Below are positions 6,837 to 11,765 of a stretch of DNA of 12,439 nucleotides, in pieces. Each line of letters begins with the position of its first letter. The first letter of the stretch is position 1. The notes beneath the pieces are model-generated. The model worked only from the letters and a program-made list of their open reading frames with translations. It searched no databases and was not told the origin of the DNA. The stretch is from Acidobacteriota bacterium (GTDB lineage: Bacteria; Acidobacteriota; Terriglobia; Terriglobales; Acidobacteriaceae): NCBI GenBank assembly GCA_021841795.1, contig JAKCDN010000040.1, positions 1-12,439 on the forward strand, given 5' to 3'. Position numbers and translations under genes: made by a program.

Positions 6837-7559
6837 ATGAAAAACTGGCAAAAATCCGTCCTCATTACTCTCATCTCCCTCGCCATCGGCGGCATCTATC
6901 TCCTCGTCGTCTTCGAGGAGCGCCGCAATCCCGGCATCGCCCGCCAGTCCGCCTCCGACCAGCCCGTCTCGCCCGACGATGTCGCCGAGGTCCGCGCCCT
7001 GTTTCCCACCTCCTTCGACGACGTGCTCAAGCTTCAGAACACCAGCGTCTGGATGAAGAACGGCTACACCATGCCCTACTTCCCCTATGCCGCGGGGCGC
7101 ATCGTCTTTGCCCGCTCCGCCGGCGTCCTGCCTTCGCTCCAGCGCCTCGACATCAAGAAGGTCATCAAGGCCGCGGCGCCCGCGCAGATCGACGACGGCA
7201 TCTCGCACGGCTCGCGCCAGGCCTTCGCCGTCTTCGCCGAGCCCGGCAGCCCCGATCTCTACGCCACCGCCATCGGCGTGATGGACGGCGCGCAGGAGGA
7301 CTATTTCAGCGATGTCCTCTTCTTCTACGACGATCCCCATACCATCTACGACCACTGGCCCACGCCGGTCTGGACCGCCATCGACAGCCATCGCGCGCAG
7401 ACCGGCATGAGCGAGCTCCAGGTGCGCATGGCCCTCGGACAAAAGACCCGTCCGGACAGCTCCGCCGAGGGCGATCGCACCGTAATCTACGATCAGGCCG
7501 GCAAACAGTGGACGGTCACCTTTGTGGACAACAAGGCCACTGCCGTCAGGAGTCCGTAA
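6837..7559 (+). CDS. Membrane-anchored periplasmic protein with BamE/SmpA-like C-terminus, function unknown
   Basis: A 240-residue protein with one N-terminal hydrophobic helix (SVLITLISLAIGGIYLLVVF, 7-26) and a soluble remainder, probably anchored in the inner membrane and facing the periplasm. I do not recognise residues 40-180. Residues about 188-240 (QTGMSELQVRMALG, then TVIYDQAGKQWTVTFVDNKA) have the layout of the SmpA/BamE fold: a short helix after GMS, a Gly, then strands ending in VTFVDNK. This resemblance is by eye and could be coincidence. I chose ATG 6837 because the helix then begins at residue 7; an in-frame ATG at 6822 and a TTG at 6777 are possible but less likely. No strong Shine-Dalgarno is visible. 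Its stop overlaps the next start (TAATG), so the two are probably coupled. Confidence 0.72.
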   Translation: MKNWQKSVLITLISLAIGGIYLLVVFEERRNPGIARQSASDQPVSPDDVAEVRALFPTSFDDVLKLQNTSVWMKNGYTMPYFPYAAGRIVFARSAGVLPSLQRLDIKKVIKAAAPAQIDDGISHGSRQAFAVFAEPGSPDLYATAIGVMDGAQEDYFSDVLFFYDDPHTIYDHWPTPVWTAIDSHRAQTGMSELQVRMALGQKTRPDSSAEGDRTVIYDQAGKQWTVTFVDNKATAVRSP

Positions 7560-8152
7560 TGTCAACCCTGTCCATGCACCCTCGCGCCATCCGGTCCGGC
7601 GTCGCGGCCGAACCCCGCAGGGGCGCTGGTCCGCAGGCCCATCCGCCGCGCGGCCGGGAGCCGTTCCCGCGCCGGTGTCGGCCCGCCTGCGCCGCGCCCG
7701 TCGTCTTCGCTCTGGCTCTCTTCGCGCTGCCCGTCTTCGTCCGCGCCGAAACCCCAGGCGCCGCCGTCTGCCGCCAGGTGAAGGGCAGTGTCCAGTGCGA
7801 CCGCGCGGCCTTTGTCAAAACCCTTGCGGCCGCTCATTCCGTCGCGCTCCAGACTCAGCCCTTTGACCGCAACGGCCAGCGCGAGCTGGGCGAGCTTGCG
7901 GCGCAGCTGGGCAAGACCGTCTCCGCCGCCAATGCCGACCTTCTGTTCCGCCTGGTCAGGCTCGATCCGGCCAACCCGGTTTACTACGGACCCAACAACC
8001 GGGTGCTGGCCGCGCTCCGCGTCTATCTGCCCGGCGCTCAAGGCGGCCGCGGACCGCTCCTCTGGATTGAGAACTATGCCGGCCAGCCCGACACTCCCTG
8101 GCCGACCGTGGTCCACCAGATCATCCGCCAGTTCAAAGCCGACGCCCGGTAG
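7559..8152 (+). CDS. Exported protein of unknown function
   Basis: A 197-residue protein beginning at an ATG that overlaps the previous stop codon (TAATG at 7557-7561), a common mark of translational coupling. A long Arg/Pro-rich N-region leads to a hydrophobic core (APVVFALALFALPVFVRA, 46-63) with a likely signal-peptidase site after VRA. The Met at residue 6 (7574) is an alternative start. Only two cysteines would remain in the mature part, Cys71 and Cys80, close enough for a small disulfide loop. The mature domain has distinctive blocks: GELAAQLGKTVSAANADLLF (111-130), GPNNRVLAALRVYLP (144-158) and LLWIENYAGQPDTPWPTVVH (167-186). I do not recognise the family. Expected location is the periplasm, beside its anchored neighbour. 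An open frame continues upstream to 6743, but that part is a shadow of the preceding gene. Confidence 0.72.
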   Translation: MSTLSMHPRAIRSGVAAEPRRGAGPQAHPPRGREPFPRRCRPACAAPVVFALALFALPVFVRAETPGAAVCRQVKGSVQCDRAAFVKTLAAAHSVALQTQPFDRNGQRELGELAAQLGKTVSAANADLLFRLVRLDPANPVYYGPNNRVLAALRVYLPGAQGGRGPLLWIENYAGQPDTPWPTVVHQIIRQFKADAR

Positions 8153-8226
8153 GCCGGCAACCCCTCCGGCTGGCCACGGCCTCGCGGCGCGGCAAAGCCG
8201 CCCATCCCTGCCCTCCCCGCGCCATC

Positions 8227-8232
8227 TACACT
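8227..8232 (+). promoter_or_regulatory. Possible -10 element placing the deaminase transcript start at its GTG codon
   Basis: TACACT at 8227-8232 matches TATAAT in four of six positions and ends six bases before the GTG start at 8239, so transcription would begin at or next to the start codon. No Shine-Dalgarno fits in between, and no clear -35 is seen 17-18 nt upstream. Confidence 0.33.
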
Positions 8233-8238
8233 GGACCT

Positions 8239-9255
8239 GTGACCGACATTCAGGACTTCATTCATCGCCTCCCCAAGGCCGAGCTGCATCTGCATCTCGA
8301 AGGCACCATCCGGCCGGAGACGCTGGTCGAGCTCAGCGCCCGCCACGATGCGCTGCCCCTCACGCTCCACGACGCCCAGGCGCTCTATCGATTCACCGAC
8401 TTCACCGAGTTCATGGAGTGCTTCAAGGCCGTCACCCGGCGTCTCAGCGACCCTGAAGATTTCGAGCTCGTCGCCTGGCGCATGATGCAGCAGCTTCATG
8501 CCCAGGGCATCGTCCACGCCGAGGTCTACATCTCCGTGGGCGTCATCTATCTCTGGCACAACTTCGATCCCCTCTGCTTCGAGCCCATCTTTGCCGCGCT
8601 CGAGCGCGCCCGCGAACGCGCCGCGCGCGCCTTCGGCCTCTCCCTCTTCTGGATCTTCGATGCCGTGCGCCATTTCACCGTCGAGGAGGCCGAGCGCGTC
8701 TTCCTCAAAGCCGCCGAGCTGCGTCGGCTCTACCCCTCCATCATCGGCATCGGCCTCGGCGGCGACGAGCGCCTTCAGGGCTCCGAGGTCTTCCGCGCCC
8801 ACTATGCCCGGGCGCGCGCCGCCGGTCTCCGCCTCACCAACCACGCCGGTGAAACCACCGGCCCCGATGCCATCTGGGAGGCCCTCTCGATCGGCTCCGA
8901 GCGCCTCGGCCACGTCTTCTCCGCCATCCAGGATGAGCAACTCCTCCTCAACCTCAAGGCCCGCGCCGTGCCCCTCGAGCTGAATCCCACCTCCAACCTC
9001 CGCACCGGCGTCTGCGACTCCTTCGCCGCCCATCCCCTCCGCCGCTACTTCGACCGCGGTCTCCTGGTCACGCTCAACTCCGACGATCCGGCCTTTTTCG
9101 GCTCCGATCTCGCCCATGAGTTCTTCCTCGCGCACACGCACCAGGGCTTCACCCGCGACGAGCTGCGGCGGCTTGCCGCCAACTCCTTCCGCTCCAGCTT
9201 TCTTCCTGAAGCGGAAAAGGCGCACTGGCTTGCCCGAATCGACACTCTTGAGTAA
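8239..9255 (+). CDS. Adenosine deaminase superfamily enzyme (adenosine, adenine or aminodeoxyfutalosine deaminase)
   Basis: A 338-residue cytosolic metal-dependent hydrolase of the ADA family that should replace a purine 6-amino group with oxygen. Metal ligands and catalytic residues are intact: HLHLEG (17-22) with His17 and His19, NHAGET (201-206) with His202 and catalytic Glu205, RLGHVF (222-227) with His225, and NSDDPAFF (280-287) with Asp282. Length is normal for the family. In classical adenosine deaminases the first motif ends in Asp (HxHLDG), and that Asp contacts ribose; here it is Glu, as in adenine deaminases and aminodeoxyfutalosine deaminases of the futalosine menaquinone route. 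The substrate is therefore open, and no menaquinone gene lies nearby to decide. GTG 8239 is the only sensible start because HLHLEG must be near the N-terminus. Six bases separate it from a -10-like hexamer. Confidence 0.88.
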   Translation: MTDIQDFIHRLPKAELHLHLEGTIRPETLVELSARHDALPLTLHDAQALYRFTDFTEFMECFKAVTRRLSDPEDFELVAWRMMQQLHAQGIVHAEVYISVGVIYLWHNFDPLCFEPIFAALERARERAARAFGLSLFWIFDAVRHFTVEEAERVFLKAAELRRLYPSIIGIGLGGDERLQGSEVFRAHYARARAAGLRLTNHAGETTGPDAIWEALSIGSERLGHVFSAIQDEQLLLNLKARAVPLELNPTSNLRTGVCDSFAAHPLRRYFDRGLLVTLNSDDPAFFGSDLAHEFFLAHTHQGFTRDELRRLAANSFRSSFLPEAEKAHWLARIDTLE

Positions 9256-9308
9256 ATACCGCGCGCCTTGCCGCCCGTCCGCCGCGGCCCGCCGCGCGCA
9301 AACTGCGC

Positions 9309-9328
9309 TATCATGATCTAGCAGGAGG
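9309..9328 (+). promoter_or_regulatory. -10-like hexamer and strong ribosome binding site of the 77-residue membrane protein
   Basis: TATCAT at 9309-9314 may be a -10 element. AGGAGG at 9323-9328 is a full Shine-Dalgarno sequence nine bases before the ATG at 9338 and is the firmer of the two calls. No clear -35 is seen. Confidence 0.5.
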
Positions 9329-9337
9329 CAGTTTTCG

Positions 9338-9571
9338 ATGTCCATGGAAGCCGATGCCCTCGTCCCGGTCGATGAAACTCCCGAGTCATGCACGGGTTCA
9401 GCCGCGATTCGCGTCATCACCTGGTTCTCCGTGGGGATTGCCGTTGCTGCGTTGGGCGTCTTCGTGGGCGCAGAGCTCCGCAGCCGCTACCGCTTCAAAA
9501 AGCGCACTCCCTACGACTTCTACGCCAATGCCGGCGAACAGCAGACAGGCGAGTTTGGCGTCGGCGTCTAG
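9338..9571 (+). CDS. Small single-pass membrane protein (77 aa), unknown function
   Basis: A 77-residue protein with a short acidic N-terminus, one membrane helix (VITWFSVGIAVAALGVFVGA, 26-45) and a basic segment directly after it (RSRYRFKKR, 48-56). By the positive-inside rule the C-terminus is cytoplasmic and the N-terminus periplasmic. The tail TPYDFYANAGEQQTGEFGVGV has a YDFY patch and looks conserved in character, but I do not recognise a family. A full AGGAGG precedes ATG 9338; a second ATG at 9344 is also usable. It follows the deaminase by 82 bp on the same strand and probably has its own promoter. The coding case rests on the ribosome site, the clean helix and the charge pattern. Confidence 0.68.
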   Translation: MSMEADALVPVDETPESCTGSAAIRVITWFSVGIAVAALGVFVGAELRSRYRFKKRTPYDFYANAGEQQTGEFGVGV

Positions 9572-9598
9572 CCGTCCAGCCGCATCCTGACCTCTAGG

Positions 9599-9658
9599 GC
9601 CTCCAGTCGCTCCCATGCGCCTCCAGCCGCTCCTGTGCGTCTCCAGTTGCTCTCTCGC
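9599..9658 (+). repeat. Degenerate 20-bp tandem repeat, three clear units
   Basis: Three consecutive 20-bp units share the pattern GYCTCCAGYYGCTC followed by a variable 6 bp: 9599-9618 (GCCTCCAGTCGCTCCCATGC), 9619-9638 and 9639-9658. A diverged unit may precede at 9571-9590 (GCCGTCCAGCCGCATCCTGA) and a decayed one may follow from 9659. The period is about two turns of DNA. Confidence 0.6.
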
Positions 9659-9758
9659 GTTGCCTGCAGTCCCCATAGCGCTCGTGCCTGTTTTGACCGG
9701 CGCAGTGGCCTGCCTTGCCCCGCGCCGCCGTCCCGTTCTCTTCGGCCTTCCATCTGCC

Positions 9759-9793
9759 GTGCGCCCCTCGCCGGGCGCGCTTTCGTTTTCTTC
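9759..9793 (+). terminator. Intrinsic terminator 187 bp beyond the 77-residue gene
   Basis: GTGCGCCC (9759-9766) pairs with GGGCGCGC (9773-9780) as an 8-bp stem with one T-G wobble and a 6-nt loop. It is followed at once by a 13-nt T-rich tail (9781-9793) holding nine Ts. Direction suits transcripts from the left. Confidence 0.58.
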
Positions 9794-9895
9794 ACCGCCT
9801 TCCCGGCGGTCCGGCTGCCTCCATCGCTCCCCGCACCCGATTTTCCCCAAAGAATTGTCGTCTTCCGGCGGCCTTCTGTCGTCTAATAGGGTAAG

Positions 9896-10558
9896 ATGAC
9901 CATCGCTGGCATAAGGCCGTTCTTCGTAAAGGCGCCCACCATCGCCGACGAGCAGGTGCGGGCTGAGAGCCTTGCCATCGCCGAAGGGCTCAAAAAGCGC
10001 AAAGCGGGACTGCTCGACGAGCTGATCGTGCGCTATCAGCACCGCCTCCTGCGCTATCTCCTCTTCTTGACCGGTCATCGCGAGGCCGCAGAAGACCTCT
10101 TTCAGGAGGTCTGGATGCGCGTCCTCCTCCGCGGCGACCAGTTTAACGGCAAGTCCCGGTTTGAAACCTGGCTCTTCACCATCGCCCGCAACCTGGTCAT
10201 CGACCAGCGGCGCAAGCGCACCATGAACAGCCTCGACGAGCTCATCGAGGGCAGCAGCGAAGATGATCGCGCCATGACCTTCGAGGTCGCCGCCGATGGA
10301 CCGTCCCCCTTCGATCACGTCTCCAATCTCGAAGACCGCGAGAAGATTGCAGCCGCTCTTCTGGAGCTGGACACGCTGCACCGCGAGGTGCTGGTCCTGC
10401 GCTTCCATGAGGATCTCTCGCTCGAAGAGATCTCCAAGGTCACCCGTGCGCCGCTCTCTACCGTCAAGTCCCGGCTCTACCGCGGCATGGCCATGATCAA
10501 GCCGCGGCTAGGCTACGCCGCCGAGCGTTTTGAAGCCGGTCTTCAGGAGGCCGTGTGA
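9896..10558 (+). CDS. RNA polymerase ECF-type sigma factor
   Basis: A 220-residue sigma-70-family factor of the extracytoplasmic-function type. Region 2 covers about 40-108, with EAAEDLFQEVWMRV (63-76) and the promoter-melting/-10 recognition stretch FETWLFTIARNLVIDQRRKR (89-108). An acidic linker (NSLDELIEGSSEDDRAMTFE) separates it from region 4 (about 147-200), whose helix-turn-helix LEEISKVTRAPLSTVKSRLYRG (176-197) reads the -35 element. No region 1 or 3 is present, as expected for ECF factors. It is coupled to a two-TM protein, the usual place for an anti-sigma factor, so envelope or surface signals are the likely input. ATG 9896 has only a weak AGGG before it and a TAATAG hexamer six bases upstream; GTG at residue 21 is an alternative. 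Target promoters cannot be named. Confidence 0.88.
   Translation: MTIAGIRPFFVKAPTIADEQVRAESLAIAEGLKKRKAGLLDELIVRYQHRLLRYLLFLTGHREAAEDLFQEVWMRVLLRGDQFNGKSRFETWLFTIARNLVIDQRRKRTMNSLDELIEGSSEDDRAMTFEVAADGPSPFDHVSNLEDREKIAAALLELDTLHREVLVLRFHEDLSLEEISKVTRAPLSTVKSRLYRGMAMIKPRLGYAAERFEAGLQEAV
10545..10550 (+). promoter_or_regulatory. Ribosome binding site inside the sigma gene for its coupled partner
   Basis: AGGAGG within the last codons of the sigma factor gene lies seven bases before the ATG at 10558, which overlaps the sigma stop as TGATG. It fixes ATG 10558 over the in-frame GTG at 10555. Confidence 0.75.
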
Positions 10559-10956
10559 TGCGGACGCAGTGGGCCGATCATGCAGGTTCCCGTAGGGTGC
10601 AGGGCGCGGCCGCGGTCGCCCCCCGCGTCGATGGCGATCTGCTGGCCGCCCTCGCCGGCAAGCAGGCCGCTCACGACCGCACCCTCGCCCAGACCACCCG
10701 CCGCGTCGTGCTCACCTCGATGGGCGTCATGGAACAGCAGAGAGCCGGCCGGCAGCGCAGCCGCGCCCTGGCCATCGCCGCCTCCTTGCTGGCCCTCCTT
10801 GCTCTTGGTCCCTTCGTCTGGCGCGTCACCGACGACATCATCGGCGGCGAGCACTTTGCCGATGTCGCCACCCAGATGAGCCTCTGGATCTGCATCCTCT
10901 GTCCTGCCACTCTCGCTGCCGTCCTGGTCGCCGGCCGCGCCCGCTCCAGGAAATAA
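10558..10956 (+). CDS. Two-TM membrane protein coupled to the sigma factor, candidate anti-sigma or accessory factor
   Basis: A 132-residue protein whose ATG overlaps the sigma stop codon by one base (TGATG) behind an AGGAGG. The first 68 residues are soluble, Arg/Ala-rich and net basic, likely cytoplasmic. Two membrane helices follow, about 69-89 (RALAIAASLLALLALGPFVW) and 107-125 (MSLWICILCPATLAAVLVAG), joined by a short acidic loop (TDDIIGGEHFADVATQ). The C-terminus is basic and also cytoplasmic. Gene position is that of an anti-sigma factor, with the soluble N-terminus available to hold the sigma. However, the HxxxCxxC zinc motif of ZAS-type anti-sigma factors is absent; the only cysteines are in or near the second helix. 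I do not recognise the family, so anti-sigma is an inference from context. Confidence 0.72.
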   Translation: MRTQWADHAGSRRVQGAAAVAPRVDGDLLAALAGKQAAHDRTLAQTTRRVVLTSMGVMEQQRAGRQRSRALAIAASLLALLALGPFVWRVTDDIIGGEHFADVATQMSLWICILCPATLAAVLVAGRARSRK

Positions 10957-10963
10957 CTCCCGG

Positions 10964-10991
10964 AAATCCCCAAAATTCCCGCCAATTCCCC
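10964..10991 (+). repeat. A/T-C motif repeated three times with an exact 10-bp period
   Basis: AAATCCCC (10964-10971), AAATTCCC (10973-10980) and AATTCCCC (10984-10991) have their C-runs starting at 10968, 10978 and 10988, exactly 10 bp apart. A fourth C-run starts at 10959. The motif lies on one face of the helix in the 136-bp gap before the zinc-ribbon protein gene, so it could be a bent-DNA or protein-binding site. Confidence 0.42.
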
Positions 10992-11035
10992 AGGACAGGC
11001 AACTTCCCGCAGCTTTCTCCCGTCCATTTCAAGAA

Positions 11036-11075
11036 AGGGGTTAATCTGTCTGCAGCGGTTCTGCAAGTGACCCCT
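11036..11075 (+). promoter_or_regulatory. Two-tier hairpin in the leader of the zinc-ribbon membrane protein gene
   Basis: AGGGGTTA (11036-11043) pairs with TGACCCCT (11068-11075) over eight pairs with one wobble. Inside, TGCAG (11051-11055) pairs with CTGCA (11061-11065) around a CGGTT loop. A 7-nt versus 2-nt internal loop separates the stems. It ends 17 bases before the ATG at 11093, just before GAGG at 11080-11083, the likely ribosome site. No known riboswitch class is recognised. Confidence 0.42.
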
Positions 11076-11092
11076 GCGATGAGGCGCGGCCT

Positions 11093-11620
11093 ATGCCCGA
11101 TCTGGAAGCCATTGGCGTGAACGACGAAGAGCGGATGATTCCCGTTTGGTCGATTGTTGCGGCCAGCGCGGCCTTTGTGCTGGTTGAGTATTATTTCTGG
11201 ATCATCGCACCCGGGCAGCGCCACCATACTCCACCGCCCCTCGGCCTGCGCCTTTACTTCAATCTCTCCTGGGGCGTCGTGGCTTCGCTTTACTTCCTCA
11301 TGGTGGGCTACATCAGCAAGGATGCCCCGCGGCGCGCCATGAGCACCCGCTTCTGGATGCTGATCTGCTTCGTGATGCCGGCCGGAATCGGCGCTGTGCT
11401 TTATTTTCTTCTCCGCCCGCCGCAGGTCTTTCGCTGCCCCGCCTGCGGCACCCACGTCCAGGCTGACTTCCATTACTGTCCCCAGTGCAACTACCAGCTC
11501 GCCGCCAGTTGCGGCAACTGCTTCCGCACCGTCCGCGCCGCCGATCAGTACTGTACCCGCTGCGGCCACGAGCTGGCCAAGGACCACACCCCGGCGCGGC
11601 TGCGCGTCATGGGCGAGTAG
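11093..11620 (+). CDS. Three-TM membrane protein with C-terminal double zinc ribbon
   Basis: A 175-residue protein. Membrane helices lie at about 16-38 (IPVWSIVAASAAFVLVEYYF), 54-74 (LYFNLSWGVVASLYFLMVGY) and 87-107 (FWMLICFVMPAGIGAVLYFL). The C-terminal tail has four CxxC knuckles: CPAC 115-118, CPQC 129-132, CGNC 140-143 and CTRC 154-157. They form two treble-clef-like zinc ribbons of the DZR type, each binding one Zn if complete. With three helices and a short acidic start, the zinc domain and N-terminus lie on opposite sides; basic residues near the helix ends suggest the ribbon is cytoplasmic, but this is not certain. The role is unknown; such ribbons usually mediate protein or nucleic-acid contacts. 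GAGG nine bases upstream supports ATG 11093. It sits 136 bp after the sigma-partner gene, beyond a structured leader, so it probably has its own regulation. Confidence 0.8.
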   Translation: MPDLEAIGVNDEERMIPVWSIVAASAAFVLVEYYFWIIAPGQRHHTPPPLGLRLYFNLSWGVVASLYFLMVGYISKDAPRRAMSTRFWMLICFVMPAGIGAVLYFLLRPPQVFRCPACGTHVQADFHYCPQCNYQLAASCGNCFRTVRAADQYCTRCGHELAKDHTPARLRVMGE

Positions 11621-11664
11621 AGCGCGGCTTTCTCTCCGGGCTCCCGCCGGCTCTCGTCTTTTTT
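11620..11664 (+). terminator. Probable intrinsic terminator of the zinc-ribbon protein gene
   Basis: GAGC (11620-11623) and CGGC (11625-11628), separated by one bulged G, pair with GCCG (11646-11649) and GCTC (11650-11653). The loop is 17 nt. Six Ts at 11659-11664 follow five bases after the stem. The first base of the stem is the last base of the stop codon. Confidence 0.45.
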
Positions 11665-11719
11665 CGGCTTCCCGATCCGCCGCTCCCGTGAATCTGGATG
11701 GCTCGGCCGCTCATCGGCA

Positions 11720-11749
11720 TTGACCCTGTCCATCGCCGGTTCCTACAAT
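11720..11749 (+). promoter_or_regulatory. Sigma-70 promoter of the LytTR response regulator
   Basis: TTGACC at 11720-11725 (five of six to consensus) and TACAAT at 11744-11749 (five of six) are 18 nt apart, the best promoter in the window. Transcription would begin near 11756, only about 10 nt before the ATG at 11766, and no Shine-Dalgarno is present, so the mRNA would be nearly leaderless. Confidence 0.65.
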
Positions 11750-11765
11750 CGTAGCTTCAGAGCCT

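Larger units (their letters stand above)
9572..9895. other. Gene-free region (324 bp) between the small membrane protein and the sigma factor
   Basis: I see no credible gene. The stretch contains a degenerate 20-bp tandem repeat (9599-9658), an intrinsic terminator (9759-9793) and a 6-bp hairpin (9794-9810) without a T-run. The plus strand is strongly pyrimidine-rich. TAATAG at 9884-9889 could serve as a -10 for the sigma factor, six bases before its ATG. Confidence 0.55.

Noticed and set aside
8154..8200. Short GC hairpins after the exported protein gene (GCCGG/CCGGC, GCGGC/GCCGC)
   Set aside because: Five-bp stems without T-runs are expected by chance at this GC content.
8074..9420. 448-codon minus-strand open frame opposite the deaminase
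   Set aside because: Gly/Glu/Ala-rich antisense product; the plus-strand deaminase has all catalytic motifs intact.
9599..9658. 20-bp repeats considered as a CRISPR array
   Set aside because: Units are contiguous and degenerate, with no uniform spacers and no cas genes.
9794..9810. ACCGCC/GGCGGT hairpin considered as a terminator
   Set aside because: No T-run follows on either strand; the T-rich tract before it belongs to the terminator at 9759-9793.
9615..9899. Small plus-strand open frames in the gap before the sigma factor
   Set aside because: Ser/Pro/Arg-rich translation of repeat and pyrimidine-rich DNA, no ribosome site, and crossed by a good terminator.
9398..10408. 336-codon minus-strand open frame spanning the 9572-9895 gap
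   Set aside because: It runs antisense through both the 77-residue gene and the sigma factor and shows no domain. The gap part encodes only biased Arg/Gly/Ala sequence.
11044..11049. ATCTGT and nearby TTAATC considered as a -10 for the zinc-ribbon gene
   Set aside because: Poor match to consensus, no -35 at the right distance, and the bases are better explained as part of the hairpin.
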